Assembly: GCA_002688435.1 (NCBI GenBank)
Contig: NZCW01000008.1
Location: 4,642-41,804, forward strand
DNA length: 37,163 nt
From: Dehalococcoidales bacterium
GTDB taxonomy: Bacteria > Chloroflexota > Dehalococcoidia > Dehalococcoidales > RBG-16-60-22
Reading direction: 5' to 3'
Each line of letters starts with the position of its first letter. Position 1 is the first letter of the stretch. The position numbers and the translations under genes were made by a program. Under the pieces are notes generated by a model that was not told the DNA's origin, made no database searches, and saw only the letters and a program-made list of their open reading frames with translations. Shown here piece after piece: positions 1-8,015 of this stretch.

Positions 1-1
1 G

Positions 2-1297
2 AGCCCGTATCGAGACCGTTCCATTGAGGGAAACCTCGATTTGATCAGGCGTATGCGGGCCGGTGAATTCCCGGATGGTTCACGTGTGCTCCGCGCGAAG
101 ATTGACATGGCTTCCCGTAATTTAAATATGCGTGATCCGGTCATGTATCGTATCCTGCATGCCGAGCACCCTCGCACAGGCGATAAATGGTGCATATACC
201 CGATGTACGACTGGGCTCATGGCCTTGGGGATTCCATCGAAAGGATTACCCATTCCATCTGTACACTGGAATTTGAAGACCATCGTCCACTATATGACTG
301 GTTTCTAGACGAGCTGGGCGTTTATCATCCTCGGCAAATCGAATTTGCCCGACTGAACCTTACCTACACCGTGATGAGCAAGCGCATGCTTCTGGAACTG
401 GTACAGGGAGAGTATGTGAGTGGATGGGACGACCCACGACTGCCGACGATATCGGGTTTGCGCCGGCGCGGCTATACACCAGATTCCATTCGTAACTTTT
501 CTCGATGCATTGGCGTGGCGAAGACCGGTAGTACCATCGATATTGCTTTGCTTGAGCATAACCTACGCGAGGATTTAAACAGGCGGGTTCAACGTGTTAT
601 GGCAGTGCTGCGCCCGCTACGGGTGGTTATTGAGAACTATCCTGAAGATCAGGTGGAAGAAATGGATGCGGTGAATAATCCTGAGGATCTCGGTATGGGG
701 ACACGAAAGATACCATTTTCACGCGTGCTGTATATCGAGCGAGATGATTTTCGTGAAGAACCACCGAAAAAGTTCTTTCGTCTGGCGCTGGGTCGTGAGG
801 TGCGGCTGAGGTACGCGTACTTCATTACCTGTGTTGATGTGGTCAGGGATGAACAGAGCGGAGAAGTGATTGAGCTCCGCTGTACTTATGACCCAGCCAC
901 ACGAGGTGGTGACTCCGCGGGTGGCCGGAAGGTCAGGGCAACTTTGCACTGGGTTTCGGCCGAGCATGCCCTCGAAGCTGAAGTACGCCTGTACGAGCAT
1001 TTGTTCAGTAAGGAAGATCCAACGGCTACTGGGATTGTGGTAAACAGACTGACCCACACTGATGTTGAGAAGAAGGCTGATTTTAAGGACTATTTGAACC
1101 CCGATTCCTTGGAGATATTAACGTCGTGTCGTGTTGAACCTGGTCTTGCCGGCGCAACTCCTGGAGATTGGTATCAATTTGAGAGGCAGGGCTATTTCTG
1201 TGTTGATACGGATTCATCTACCGGGAAAATGGTATTCAATCGGTCGGTGCCGTTAAGGGACACTTGGGCAAAGATAGAGAAACAAGGGGACACGTAA
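2..1297 (+). CDS. glnS: Glutaminyl-tRNA synthetase, 3' part (5' end outside window)
   Basis: Class I aminoacyl-tRNA synthetase that charges tRNA-Gln in the cytoplasm. The frame is open from base 2 and its first residues ([12 protein letters not shown]) match the interior of GlnRS, so the TTG at 41 is not the start; the HIGH motif and N-terminus lie outside the window. Visible GlnRS signatures are the RAKIDMAS and CIYPMYD blocks, the KMSKS-equivalent VMSKR (about bases 371-385), [17 protein letters not shown], and the C-terminal anticodon-binding beta-barrels ending in a TAA stop at 1295-1297. A GlnRS rather than a GatCAB-dependent GluRS is supported by the close match to bacterial GlnRS over the whole length. 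The next gene is about 180 bases downstream on the same strand. Confidence 0.97.
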   Translation, partial: SPYRDRSIEGNLDLIRRMRAGEFPDGSRVLRAKIDMASRNLNMRDPVMYRILHAEHPRTGDKWCIYPMYDWAHGLGDSIERITHSICTLEFEDHRPLYDWFLDELGVYHPRQIEFARLNLTYTVMSKRMLLELVQGEYVSGWDDPRLPTISGLRRRGYTPDSIRNFSRCIGVAKTGSTIDIALLEHNLREDLNRRVQRVMAVLRPLRVVIENYPEDQVEEMDAVNNPEDLGMGTRKIPFSRVLYIERDDFREEPPKKFFRLALGREVRLRYAYFITCVDVVRDEQSGEVIELRCTYDPATRGGDSAGGRKVRATLHWVSAEHALEAEVRLYEHLFSKEDPTATGIVVNRLTHTDVEKKADFKDYLNPDSLEILTSCRVEPGLAGATPGDWYQFERQGYFCVDTDSSTGKMVFNRSVPLRDTWAKIEKQGDT

Positions 1298-1317
1298 ATT
1301 TTACTTCCTATGCTGAG

Positions 1318-1410
1318 GTGGTTGACTTCGGGACTAAGATGAACCGTTTGTCCTGCCCTCCATGTGCCCATACGATGCAGTGCTGGTGCGCTTGGCAATT
1401 TGAGCCCTAA
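1318..1410 (+). other. Possible tiny Cys-rich reading frame after glnS
   Basis: A short frame runs from a GTG at 1318 (or an ATG at 1339) to a TAA at 1408-1410. It ends in a peptide with four cysteines (CPPC then CWC). The frame stays open back to a GTA at 1294 that overlaps the glnS stop and sits just after an AAGGGG stretch. If that GTA had been GTG, this would be a classic overlapping start. I do not recognise the peptide; chance is the simplest explanation. Confidence 0.15.
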
Positions 1411-1423
1411 ACAGTATGGCCGA

Positions 1424-1452
1424 TTGATATAGACTTAATATAAAGTTATCCA
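1424..1452 (+). promoter_or_regulatory. Candidate sigma70-type promoter for the nfeD-like gene
   Basis: TTGATA at 1424-1429 and TATCCA at 1447-1452 are separated by 17 bases in an AT-rich stretch, 24 bases upstream of the NfeD-like start. The -35 box is good and the -10 box is weak. Confidence 0.3.
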
Positions 1453-1476
1453 TTTCAGGAAGTAATTAAGACGCGT

Positions 1477-1911
1477 ATGAAAAGGACTTTTAAAGACTGG
1501 CTTATCATTCTGGTATTGTTACTGGACGAATTAGCCGCCGTAGTCCTGGTGCTAGCCATCCTGTGGTTTTTACAGATAAGAGTGCCTCTGTGGGTGGCGA
1601 TTTTCGGAGCACTGGTGCTGGGCGCTTTCGCCTTCGTCGCCCATAAGGTGGTCGTACCTAGCTTCCATATGAAAAAAGTCACCGGTCCGGAGGGAATGAT
1701 TGGCTTGGAAGGTGAGGTGGTAGAGCCGTTAACGCTGACGGGTGTTGTTCGTGTGACTGGGGAATACTGGCAGGCGAAGTCGATGGCCGGGGACATATCG
1801 GTCGGTGAGGATGTTGAGGTTTTGGGATTAAACAAGCTTGTCCTTACCGTCAGGCGCAAAGTCTGTAGTCAAGAAGGTAAAAAAACCGATGGTAGGAACT
1901 GTGGAGCCTGA
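1477..1911 (+). CDS. NfeD-like short membrane protein
   Basis: Small integral membrane protein of 144 residues. Two hydrophobic segments (about residues 8-28 and 33-55) are followed by a soluble beta-rich region of about 70 residues (GLEGEVVEPLTLTGVVRV, then WQAKSMAG and VGEDVEVLGL) that matches the OB-fold C-terminal domain of NfeD. Short NfeD proteins usually partner a stomatin/SPFH protein in membrane quality control, but no stomatin gene is visible here. The only Shine-Dalgarno-like element (AGGA near 1458) is rather far from the ATG. The last 23 bases overlap the start of the radical SAM gene, so the two may have been translationally coupled. The tail after VRRK is polar and not conserved-looking. 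Confidence 0.8.
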   Translation: MKRTFKDWLIILVLLLDELAAVVLVLAILWFLQIRVPLWVAIFGALVLGAFAFVAHKVVVPSFHMKKVTGPEGMIGLEGEVVEPLTLTGVVRVTGEYWQAKSMAGDISVGEDVEVLGLNKLVLTVRRKVCSQEGKKTDGRNCGA

Positions 1912-2899
1912 ATATGTAGCTCTGTACTGGTCAGGAGAGCTGGCGCGCCGGATAGAGCGACTGGAACGGCGTCTACGTTCGTGTGATATCTGCCCGAGGG
2001 AATGTGGCGCTAACCGGCGGGAAGGTGAGTTAGGATTTTGCCGTTGTACGCATCGGCCCATAGTCCCGGTGGCTTGTGTACATTACGGAGAGGAACCGGT
2101 CGTCTCCGGGACCAATGGGTCGGGGACGGTCTTCTTTGGTAACTGTAATCTGCGGTGTGTTTATTGCCAGAACTACCAGATAAGCCAGGACGGGAAAAGC
2201 CAACGGACTAAAGAAATTGATCCTCAGGCCATGGCGGAGCGTATGCTTTACCTCCAGAATGAACTCTGCTGTCATAACATTAATTTCGTTTCGCCTTCTC
2301 ATTTTATTCCGCAGTTGGTACGGGCATTGCTGACGGCGGTGCCGATGGGACTTCATTTGCCACTAGTCTATAATACCAACAGCTACGACTCCATTAAATC
2401 TCTACGTGAGCTTAAAGGCGTTATCGGTGTTTACCTGGCCGATTTGAGATATGCCTCCGATAAATGGGGCCAGAGATTTTCCCGGGTTTCCGATTACGTG
2501 TCATAAGCCCGCGCCGCGATTCAAGAGATGTATTGGTAGGTCGGTGACCTGGTGGTGGATGACGAAGGTATTGCCTGGAAGGGATTGATAGTGCGCCACC
2601 TTATTCTGCCCAACCGGCTGGCAGGCAGCCGGGACTCACTCAACTGGCTGGTGAGTGAGGTTTCACCTGCGGTTGCCGTCAGTATCATGTCCCAGTATTA
2701 TCCCGCTCACCGGGCTAGGCGTATTCCCCTTCTTGCCAGGCAAATCTTGTCGTCAGAGTATGCAGAAGTGATGGCATTACTGGAAGAACTGGAGATGGAA
2801 AACGGGTGGGTACAGGAAATGGGAGCCGCCGAGAGCTACTTGCCTGATTTTATCGGTAAGAGTCACCCGTTTGATACGGTAGTCGGTAGCCGAAGGTGA
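1889..2899 (+). pseudogene. Radical SAM protein (COG1313, PflA-like), interrupted by two in-frame stops
   Basis: Reading through stops, this is a full-length member of the PflA-like radical SAM family found with or like the AmmeMemoRadiSam proteins. It has an N-terminal four-cysteine motif (C32, C35, C39, C51), then the SAM-cluster motif CNLRCVYC (C86, C90, C93). TAA at 2504-2506 and TAG at 2537-2539 fall in the conserved region read as YVS-stop-ARAAIQEMYW-stop-VGDL, where the family normally has an arginine-glutamine pair before VGDL. The frame does not change, and the C-terminal part (GLIVRHLILPNRLAGS and on to 2899) is well preserved. The likely original start is the ATG at 1889, preceded by AGAAGG. 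A truncated 205-residue product could be made but would lack part of the barrel. Function is uncertain; inactivation is probable. Confidence 0.85.
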
Positions 2900-2919
2900 C
2901 GGGTATATAATTACGCGCG

Positions 2920-3033
2920 TTATTTACCTTTGCGTTTCATCCAGGCAAACTGAGGTTTATTACCGTTGGGCTTGTCTTTTTTGTTTACGTTTTTGATGAA
3001 GGTTTTAAGGTCGGTAATGGGTTTAGTATTCAC
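2920..3033 (-). CDS. Possible small basic protein (37 aa)
   Basis: A GTG start at 3033 is preceded, seven bases upstream, by AAAAGGA on the minus strand, and the frame runs to a TAA at 2920-2922. The product is lysine- and asparagine-rich (KTFIKNVNKKDKPNG, then FAWMKRKGK at the C-terminus) and has no cysteine or hydrophobic segment. I do not recognise a family. The good ribosome binding site and the protein-like composition argue for a real gene; the short length argues caution. Confidence 0.4.
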   Translation of the reverse strand: MNTKPITDLKTFIKNVNKKDKPNGNKPQFAWMKRKGK

Positions 3034-3252
3034 AGTAATGTCCTTTTACTTAAACTCAGACTAAATTATATCATATAGTGAACATAAAGCCAACTTTTAG
3101 GTAGAGAAGAGAAATAGAGAGTACCTGTGGCGGCTGAAAGAGCTGTATCGGTTAAAAGAGAAATAAGAGGAGATGGTCTTATCGCAGCTGGGGTGATAAG
3201 AGTAAACGCCGTTGATTTCAAATATTATATGGTGCTACACTATTGAATAAAT
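3034..3252. other. Intergenic segment with promoter and weak hairpin
   Basis: The gap between the small minus-strand frame and the acetyltransferase is AT-rich. It contains a 7-bp inverted repeat (TCTTATC at 3177-3183, GATAAGA at 3195-3201) and a short charged reading-frame fragment (LWRLKELYRLKEK, about 3125-3166) that I could not assign. No RNA gene was recognised. Confidence 0.4.
3212..3241 (+). promoter_or_regulatory. Candidate promoter very close to the start of the acetyltransferase gene
   Basis: TTGATT at 3212-3217 and TACACT at 3236-3241 are separated by 18 bases. The predicted transcription start would fall about five bases before the ATG at 3253, and there is no Shine-Dalgarno sequence there, so a nearly leaderless message is implied. 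Confidence 0.4.
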
Positions 3253-4236
3253 ATGAGTTGTACCGTTACGCAGGAGAGCTTTGATAGCCTCGCTTTATAT
3301 TTGACGGGCTCAAACCATCACTTGAAGTGGGGCTCAATCTTTGTGCTGCCTCCTTGGTTGGCGGTCTGGTGGCGGGAGTTTCATCCCAGGACGGAGCTTT
3401 ATCTGTCCGTAGCCCGGCAAGGAAAAGAGATTATCGGTATCGCCCCGCTTCAGATAAAGGAGAAAGAGGCTGGCTTTATCGGCAGCACTGACGTTTGCGA
3501 TTATCTGGATTTTATAGTCTCTCCGGGGAGTGAGGCTGCTTTTTTTAATGTTCTGTTCGATGATCTAGGGCGGAAGGGCATTAGCTGCTTGGATTTAAAT
3601 TCGCTGCGGCCTGATGCCACGGCGCTAACTCATCTGGGGGCTATTGCTCAAGAGCGAGGATATGAGGTTCACTGCCGCGAGGAAGCGGTTTCCCTGGAGG
3701 TAGATCTGCCGGTCACTTGGGAGGAGTACTTGGCCTTGTTGACCAAAAAGCAACGGCATGAGGTGAGGCGTAAGATGAGGCGACTGGACGAGGCGAATGA
3801 TGTCGCTTACCGCTGCGTTTCGGTTAATGAGAAAGAGGTCGGAGGCTATATGAACGAATTTTTGAGGCTTTTTACGCTGGGCCATGAGGTAAAGGCTAAC
3901 TTTATGACGGTAAGGATGAAGTCGTTTTTCCGGGCACTGGCTAAGGCTATGGCGGAAATCGGACGGCTGAGGTTCGGAATCCTGGAACTGAACACGCTAC
4001 CCGTGGCGATGACGATGAGTTTTGAAGACGACGGTGTGCTGTATCTGTATAATAGTGCCTATGAACCGAAATATAACTCATTAAGCGTGGGCGTGCTTTC
4101 TAAAGTCTTCGGTATTAAGGAGAGTATCGAGAGAGGTATAAAAAGATGGGACTTTCTGAGAGGGGCGGAAGCATATAAATACCAGCTGGGCGGCCGCGAA
4201 GTCCGGTTGTCCAGCTGTCGGATAGTTATCAAGTGA
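3253..4236 (+). CDS. BioF2/FemAB-type GNAT acyltransferase
   Basis: A 327-residue protein of the CelD/BcsL-like GNAT group (COG5653, BioF2-like domain). These are double-GNAT-fold enzymes, often placed with polysaccharide or glycoconjugate genes, that transfer acyl or aminoacyl groups. Visible features are the N-terminal fold with WLAVWWREF and ISCLDLNSL, the central basic segment KKQRHEVRRKMRRL typical of the family, and the C-terminal VLYLYNSAYEPKYNSLSVG and IKRWDFLRGAEAYK blocks. The gene is 22 bases upstream of the GT4 gene, so the two probably form an operon. The substrate cannot be read from the sequence. A promoter lies almost on top of the start codon. Confidence 0.85.
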   Translation: MSCTVTQESFDSLALYLTGSNHHLKWGSIFVLPPWLAVWWREFHPRTELYLSVARQGKEIIGIAPLQIKEKEAGFIGSTDVCDYLDFIVSPGSEAAFFNVLFDDLGRKGISCLDLNSLRPDATALTHLGAIAQERGYEVHCREEAVSLEVDLPVTWEEYLALLTKKQRHEVRRKMRRLDEANDVAYRCVSVNEKEVGGYMNEFLRLFTLGHEVKANFMTVRMKSFFRALAKAMAEIGRLRFGILELNTLPVAMTMSFEDDGVLYLYNSAYEPKYNSLSVGVLSKVFGIKESIERGIKRWDFLRGAEAYKYQLGGREVRLSSCRIVIK

Positions 4237-4258
4237 AGAGAGCTAGAGTTAAAAAAAG

Positions 4259-5494
4259 ATGAATCCGATTACTGGCGGGCAGATGAGAATCGCCATGCTG
4301 AGTGTCCATAGTTGTCCGGTGGGAAGGTTGGGAACGAAGGATACAGGTGGCATGAGCGTTTATGTCCTGGAGCTGGCCCGCGAACTTGGGAAATCAGGAC
4401 ATCTGGTGGACATTTATACTCGTGTCCACGACTCGGAAGATAGACAGATATACGAACTGGGCCGGAATGTTCGTCTGATGCATCTCAAGGCAGGAAAGGG
4501 CGGCGAGATACATAAGCTGGCCGTCTATGCCCATCTGCCCGAATTTACCCGGGAGCTGGAAAATTTCCGGCAGCGGACCCAGTTCCGGTACGACCTGGTC
4601 TACAGTCATTACTGGCTCTCAGGCCTCGTGGGAAGACAATTGTGTCAATGGTGGGATGTGCCTCACCTGATAATGTTCCATACCCTAGGCGTGGTGAAAA
4701 ATACCATCGGGATTGGTGAGATTGAGCCGGAACTTCGCATTGAGACCGAACGGGAATTAGTTAAGGATTGTCAGCGTATCATTGCCGCTACAGAGAAAGA
4801 AAAAAGTGACCTTATCGGGCACTACGGCGCTTCACCGGAGGCGGTCCACGTTATTCCTTGTGGTGTTAATCTGGAGCTGTTTCGGCCTGTAGATAGAAAG
4901 GAAGTAAGAAGACAGCTTGGCTTTGATGGTGATGGGAAGAACATTTTATACGTGGGTCGGATTGAACCGTTGAAAGGATTAGATAAACTACTGAAGGCAA
5001 TGACCTATCTGAAAAATAAACCAGGTATCCGACTGCTAGTCATCGGCGGTGATGAAAACAACCAGTGTGAAATCAACCGTCTGAAACAGCTGTCCCGGGA
5101 ACTTCAGATACAAGGGTTAGTTTTCTTCTTGGGCCTGATAAAACAGTCGGAGCTCCCCTTCTATTACGGGGCGGCCGATGTTTGTGTGGTACCCTCCTAT
5201 TACGAAAGTTTCGGGCTGGTGGCTATGGAAGCACTGGCCTGTGGAACACCAGTGGTCACCACGAAAGTGGGGTACGCCGAAAATATCATTCGCCAAGGGA
5301 GAGATGGGTATGTCGTGATGGATAACACTCCGAGCACTCTGTCGGAAAAGATAGCCCGACTTCTTTCCCGGTCAAATGGCGATGCCAAATCAGTTAACGC
5401 CCGGCGGGCTACCGTCACTAGATTTAGTTGGTCGAAGATCGCGGTGAGACTGGCTAGGGAATGCGAAACTTTACGGGCGAGTCATTTGAGATAA
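4259..5494 (+). CDS. GT4 glycosyltransferase, MshA/sucrose-synthase-like
   Basis: A 411-residue GT-B retaining glycosyltransferase. The N-terminal domain carries the MshA/sucrose-phosphate-synthase-type block (PVGRLGTKDTGGMSVYVLE) and SHYWLSGLVG; the C-terminal domain has YVGRIEPLKG and the nucleotide-sugar E-x7-E motif in ESFGLVAMEALACGTPVV. In the MshA group the acceptor is inositol 3-phosphate and the donor UDP-GlcNAc; here that is inference only. The ATG at 4259 has no clear ribosome binding site, and the ATG at 4283 (MRIAMLSVHS) is an alternative start that fits the family better. It is probably cotranscribed with the preceding acyltransferase and ends five bases from the convergent GNAT gene. 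Confidence 0.9.
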   Translation: MNPITGGQMRIAMLSVHSCPVGRLGTKDTGGMSVYVLELARELGKSGHLVDIYTRVHDSEDRQIYELGRNVRLMHLKAGKGGEIHKLAVYAHLPEFTRELENFRQRTQFRYDLVYSHYWLSGLVGRQLCQWWDVPHLIMFHTLGVVKNTIGIGEIEPELRIETERELVKDCQRIIAATEKEKSDLIGHYGASPEAVHVIPCGVNLELFRPVDRKEVRRQLGFDGDGKNILYVGRIEPLKGLDKLLKAMTYLKNKPGIRLLVIGGDENNQCEINRLKQLSRELQIQGLVFFLGLIKQSELPFYYGAADVCVVPSYYESFGLVAMEALACGTPVVTTKVGYAENIIRQGRDGYVVMDNTPSTLSEKIARLLSRSNGDAKSVNARRATVTRFSWSKIAVRLARECETLRASHLR

Positions 5495-5499
5495 GGGCA

Positions 5500-6435
5500 C
5501 TAGTCTATCGCCTTCTCGTACCACAGGCTACTCGACCATTTTTTGAAGTCAACGGATTTATAAAGAGCGCGGGCTGTTTCGTTCTCGCTGTCCACGGTTA
5601 TTTTAACGATACGTCTTCCTTTTCTTTTTAGGTAGGCTAGTCCTGACAGGAGAGCTATCCGGCCGATTCCCAGACCTCGGTAGTCCGGGTCGGTGCCAAG
5701 CATGTAGATACATCCTTTTCTCTTACCTTTGGCGGTTTCCACTTCGCGATTTACCGTTGTCCAGCAGTAGCCGACGGGTTTATCAGCAGCGCGAACTAAG
5801 ATTACGTCTTCCGGTGAGCCGTGGCTCATTTTGATATAATAGGCGATTTCTTCGGCCGTGTTGGGGTTGTATCCCCAGTAACCAGTAAAACAGCGGTTTT
5901 GAAGATGGGTAAGCGTTTCTGTTTCTCCGTGTGACAGATGACGGCAAATGAATGTGTTTTGCGTCACCTCCGGCGGACCAATATCATCTATTTGACGCCT
6001 CAGCTCCAGAAACCGGCGGACCATCCGGAATCCTAACCTAGGTAGTACCTTTCGGGCGCTGGTGTTGTCCTGCCCGATGTTTACCCGGGCTATCTTTGCT
6101 TTTAATTCTCTGGCCCGGTACAGGGCGTACTCAAGTAGTTCTCGGCTCAGGCCATGTCTACGGTAATCCGGCAGCACTAAGCAATCGAGAACGACACACC
6201 CGATTTTAAGCTCTGGAGTGATATCTATGAAACCAGCGATTTCCCTGGCGGTTTCAATAACAAACAGGTCTCGTTCTGGGGAATAATTTGGCCGTCCCAT
6301 GTTTTCTTTAATATCTTCGAGCGAGTAATCACCGCCTCCGGGATGTAGTTTCACGGCGGCGATTTTTAAATGGGCGTAATCTGTTAGATCCAGCGGGCGA
6401 TAATTCCTAATGATGTAGCGCTTGTTGTCATTCAT
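5500..6435 (-). CDS. Tandem-GNAT acetyltransferase, MshD-like
   Basis: A 311-residue protein with two GNAT domains. The first (about residues 1-150) has an acetyl-CoA loop in LPDYRRHGLSRELLEYAL; the second (about 160-311) has LGTDPDYRGLGIGRIALLSG and the C-terminal ENETARALYKSVDFKKW block. Size and two-domain order match MshD, the mycothiol synthase that acetylates the cysteinyl amine. Both acetyl-CoA loops look intact, whereas in MshD only the C-terminal domain is catalytic. The gene is transcribed towards the GT4 gene and shares an 87-base divergent promoter region with the PIG-L gene. Another amine-acetylating role cannot be excluded. Confidence 0.8.
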   Translation of the reverse strand: MNDNKRYIIRNYRPLDLTDYAHLKIAAVKLHPGGGDYSLEDIKENMGRPNYSPERDLFVIETAREIAGFIDITPELKIGCVVLDCLVLPDYRRHGLSRELLEYALYRARELKAKIARVNIGQDNTSARKVLPRLGFRMVRRFLELRRQIDDIGPPEVTQNTFICRHLSHGETETLTHLQNRCFTGYWGYNPNTAEEIAYYIKMSHGSPEDVILVRAADKPVGYCWTTVNREVETAKGKRKGCIYMLGTDPDYRGLGIGRIALLSGLAYLKRKGRRIVKITVDSENETARALYKSVDFKKWSSSLWYEKAID

Positions 6436-6457
6436 TACAATATCCGTGACATTAAGA

Positions 6458-6486
6458 TTGTAACAATTAACCTGATGTTATACAAT
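6458..6486 (+). promoter_or_regulatory. Promoter for the PIG-L deacetylase gene
   Basis: TTGTAA at 6458-6463 and TACAAT at 6481-6486 are separated by 17 bases, about 37 bases before the ATG at 6523. The region also serves as the upstream region of the divergent GNAT gene. Confidence 0.6.
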
Positions 6487-6522
6487 CGTATTAATAGTCT
6501 AGATTAGGTTAAGGAAATTCGT

Positions 6523-7221
6523 ATGGCGGTAAAAAAAGCTCACGTACTGGTGGTTACTCCGCACCCGGACGACGCCGAATTCGGCGTGGCTGGCACGGTG
6601 GTTCACTGGGTAAAGGAGGGGAAGAGGGTGATCTACGTGGTTTGCACTAACGGTGATAAAGGCACCAGCGATGTTAATATGAAGTCAGAAAGACTGGCGA
6701 AGATTCGAGAACAAGAACAACTGGCGGCGGCTAATTTGTTGGGAGTGGCCGAGGTTGTTTTTCTGAGACATGCTGACCAAGAGTTGGAAGACACACCAGA
6801 ATTTCGGAAGGAAATCGTACGCTTGATAAGGAAGTACCGTCCGGAAATAATGGTGACGGCTGACCCTTACCGACGTTATATCGGGCATCGGGATCATCGT
6901 ATTACCGGTCAGGTGGTGCTGGACGCCGTTTTCCCCTATGCCCGCGACCATCTTGCCTATCCGGATATGCTGACGGAGGGCTTACCTCCACATAAGGTTA
7001 AAGAAATTTGGCTCTGGACAATGCTGGAGAATATCAATCATCGCTCCGATATCACTGATACTTTTAATATCAAGGTGGCTGCGCTGCGTTGCCATACAAG
7101 TCAGGTAGGAGATAACCGGTTCCCGGACTTGGAAGAAAGGTTGAGGCAGTGGGCTAAGGACAGGGCAGAAGGAGAAGACTTTGAACTGGCTGAGGCTTTT
7201 CAGCGGGTGGAAATAGCCTGA
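6523..7221 (+). CDS. PIG-L/LmbE-family zinc deacetylase (MshB/BshB-like)
   Basis: A 232-residue member of the PIG-L family, which removes N-acetyl groups from GlcNAc conjugates; MshB and BshB do so in mycothiol and bacillithiol synthesis. The zinc and catalytic motif PHPDDAEFG lies near residue 12, followed by CTNGDKGTSD and the second metal/catalytic region RRYIGHRDHR. The length fits BshB-type enzymes better than the longer MshB. The ATG at 6523 follows AAGGAAA and a good promoter, so the gene has its own transcription unit. Its placement beside MshA-like and MshD-like genes suggests a sugar-linked small molecule pathway; the substrate is not known. Confidence 0.88.
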   Translation: MAVKKAHVLVVTPHPDDAEFGVAGTVVHWVKEGKRVIYVVCTNGDKGTSDVNMKSERLAKIREQEQLAAANLLGVAEVVFLRHADQELEDTPEFRKEIVRLIRKYRPEIMVTADPYRRYIGHRDHRITGQVVLDAVFPYARDHLAYPDMLTEGLPPHKVKEIWLWTMLENINHRSDITDTFNIKVAALRCHTSQVGDNRFPDLEERLRQWAKDRAEGEDFELAEAFQRVEIA

Positions 7222-7238
7222 TAAGGCTTCTCTGATAT

Positions 7239-7880
7239 TCAGGAAGAAAGCCAGAGCACGTCCCCGTAGAGATTGGAGTCATGTGGCCGTGAGGAAAAGG
7301 CGGCAAACGTCTCTTTCTCTTTTTTTACTGTAGTCGGATTACCGTGGCCGGGGTATATTTGAGTATCGCCATCTAAGGTAAAAATCTGGCCGGTGATTGA
7401 TTTGATTATCTGTGTAAAGTCGTCCGGTGTTCCCGTTTTGCCCGGACCGCCAGGGAAAATGGTGTCTCCCGATATTAAGTATTTTTCGGTTTTGAAGCAC
7501 AGGCTGCCGGGAGTGTGACCCGGTGTGTGCCGCACCTCAAGCCTGATATCTCCGAACGATACCACGTCTCCGTTCTTTAACCGGATTTCCGGTGGCGGGC
7601 TCAAGGCTCCGGTGTCGGCGTGGTGGGTGGCCAAAGGTAAACCCAGCCGGTCCCGCAGCGCTTGGAGCGCGCCAGTGTGGTCCATATGATTGTGCGTCAA
7701 TAGTATATATTTCGGGTTGGTGCTTTGTAGTCTTTCCATAATTTTATCGGCTTTGGCCGGGGCGTCTACCAGTACGCTGTCTTTAGTCTTCTGGCAGGTC
7801 AGAATATAGGCGTTAGTGCCTAAAAACCCCAGTTGAAGCTTCTCTATCCGGATAGTATCGTCTTCGACTACTATTGTCAT
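7239..7880 (-). CDS. Metallo-beta-lactamase fold hydrolase (glyoxalase II-like)
   Basis: A 213-residue soluble hydrolase with the binuclear metal motif THNHMDH, the later ligands in HTPGHTPG, SGDTIFPGGPG and YPGHG, and the N-terminal FLGTNAYIL strand. This is the glyoxalase II-like subgroup, which hydrolyses thioesters or related substrates, often of low-molecular-weight thiols. The ATG at 7880 follows GAGG at a normal distance. The gene is convergent with the PIG-L gene, with 17 bases between stop codons. Its link to a thiol pathway rests only on neighbourhood. Confidence 0.85.
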   Translation of the reverse strand: MTIVVEDDTIRIEKLQLGFLGTNAYILTCQKTKDSVLVDAPAKADKIMERLQSTNPKYILLTHNHMDHTGALQALRDRLGLPLATHHADTGALSPPPEIRLKNGDVVSFGDIRLEVRHTPGHTPGSLCFKTEKYLISGDTIFPGGPGKTGTPDDFTQIIKSITGQIFTLDGDTQIYPGHGNPTTVKKEKETFAAFSSRPHDSNLYGDVLWLSS

Positions 7881-7952
7881 TCCCTCTTACCTCGCAAAAA
7901 TATTGTCTATGCTATGTAGCTTACTGTATCGCAAAGGTAACGGTCAATAGAG

Positions 7953-7981
7953 TTGACGCCCGGTATCCCGCCGTATAAAAT
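7953..7981 (+). promoter_or_regulatory. Promoter of the HIT-family gene
   Basis: TTGACG at 7953-7958 and TAAAAT at 7976-7981 are separated by 17 bases, with the ATG 35 bases further on and AAGGAGA directly before it. Confidence 0.6.
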
Positions 7982-8015
7982 AGCACCAGAGGTCGAGACC
8001 GACAAGGAGAGCGAT

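Noticed and set aside
719-1057. Minus-strand reading frame inside glnS
   Set aside because: It lies wholly opposite a strongly recognised gene and has no family resemblance or ribosome binding site.
41-1297. GlnRS beginning at the TTG at 41
   Set aside because: The frame is open to the window edge and the residues before 41 also match GlnRS, so the gene is simply cut by the window.
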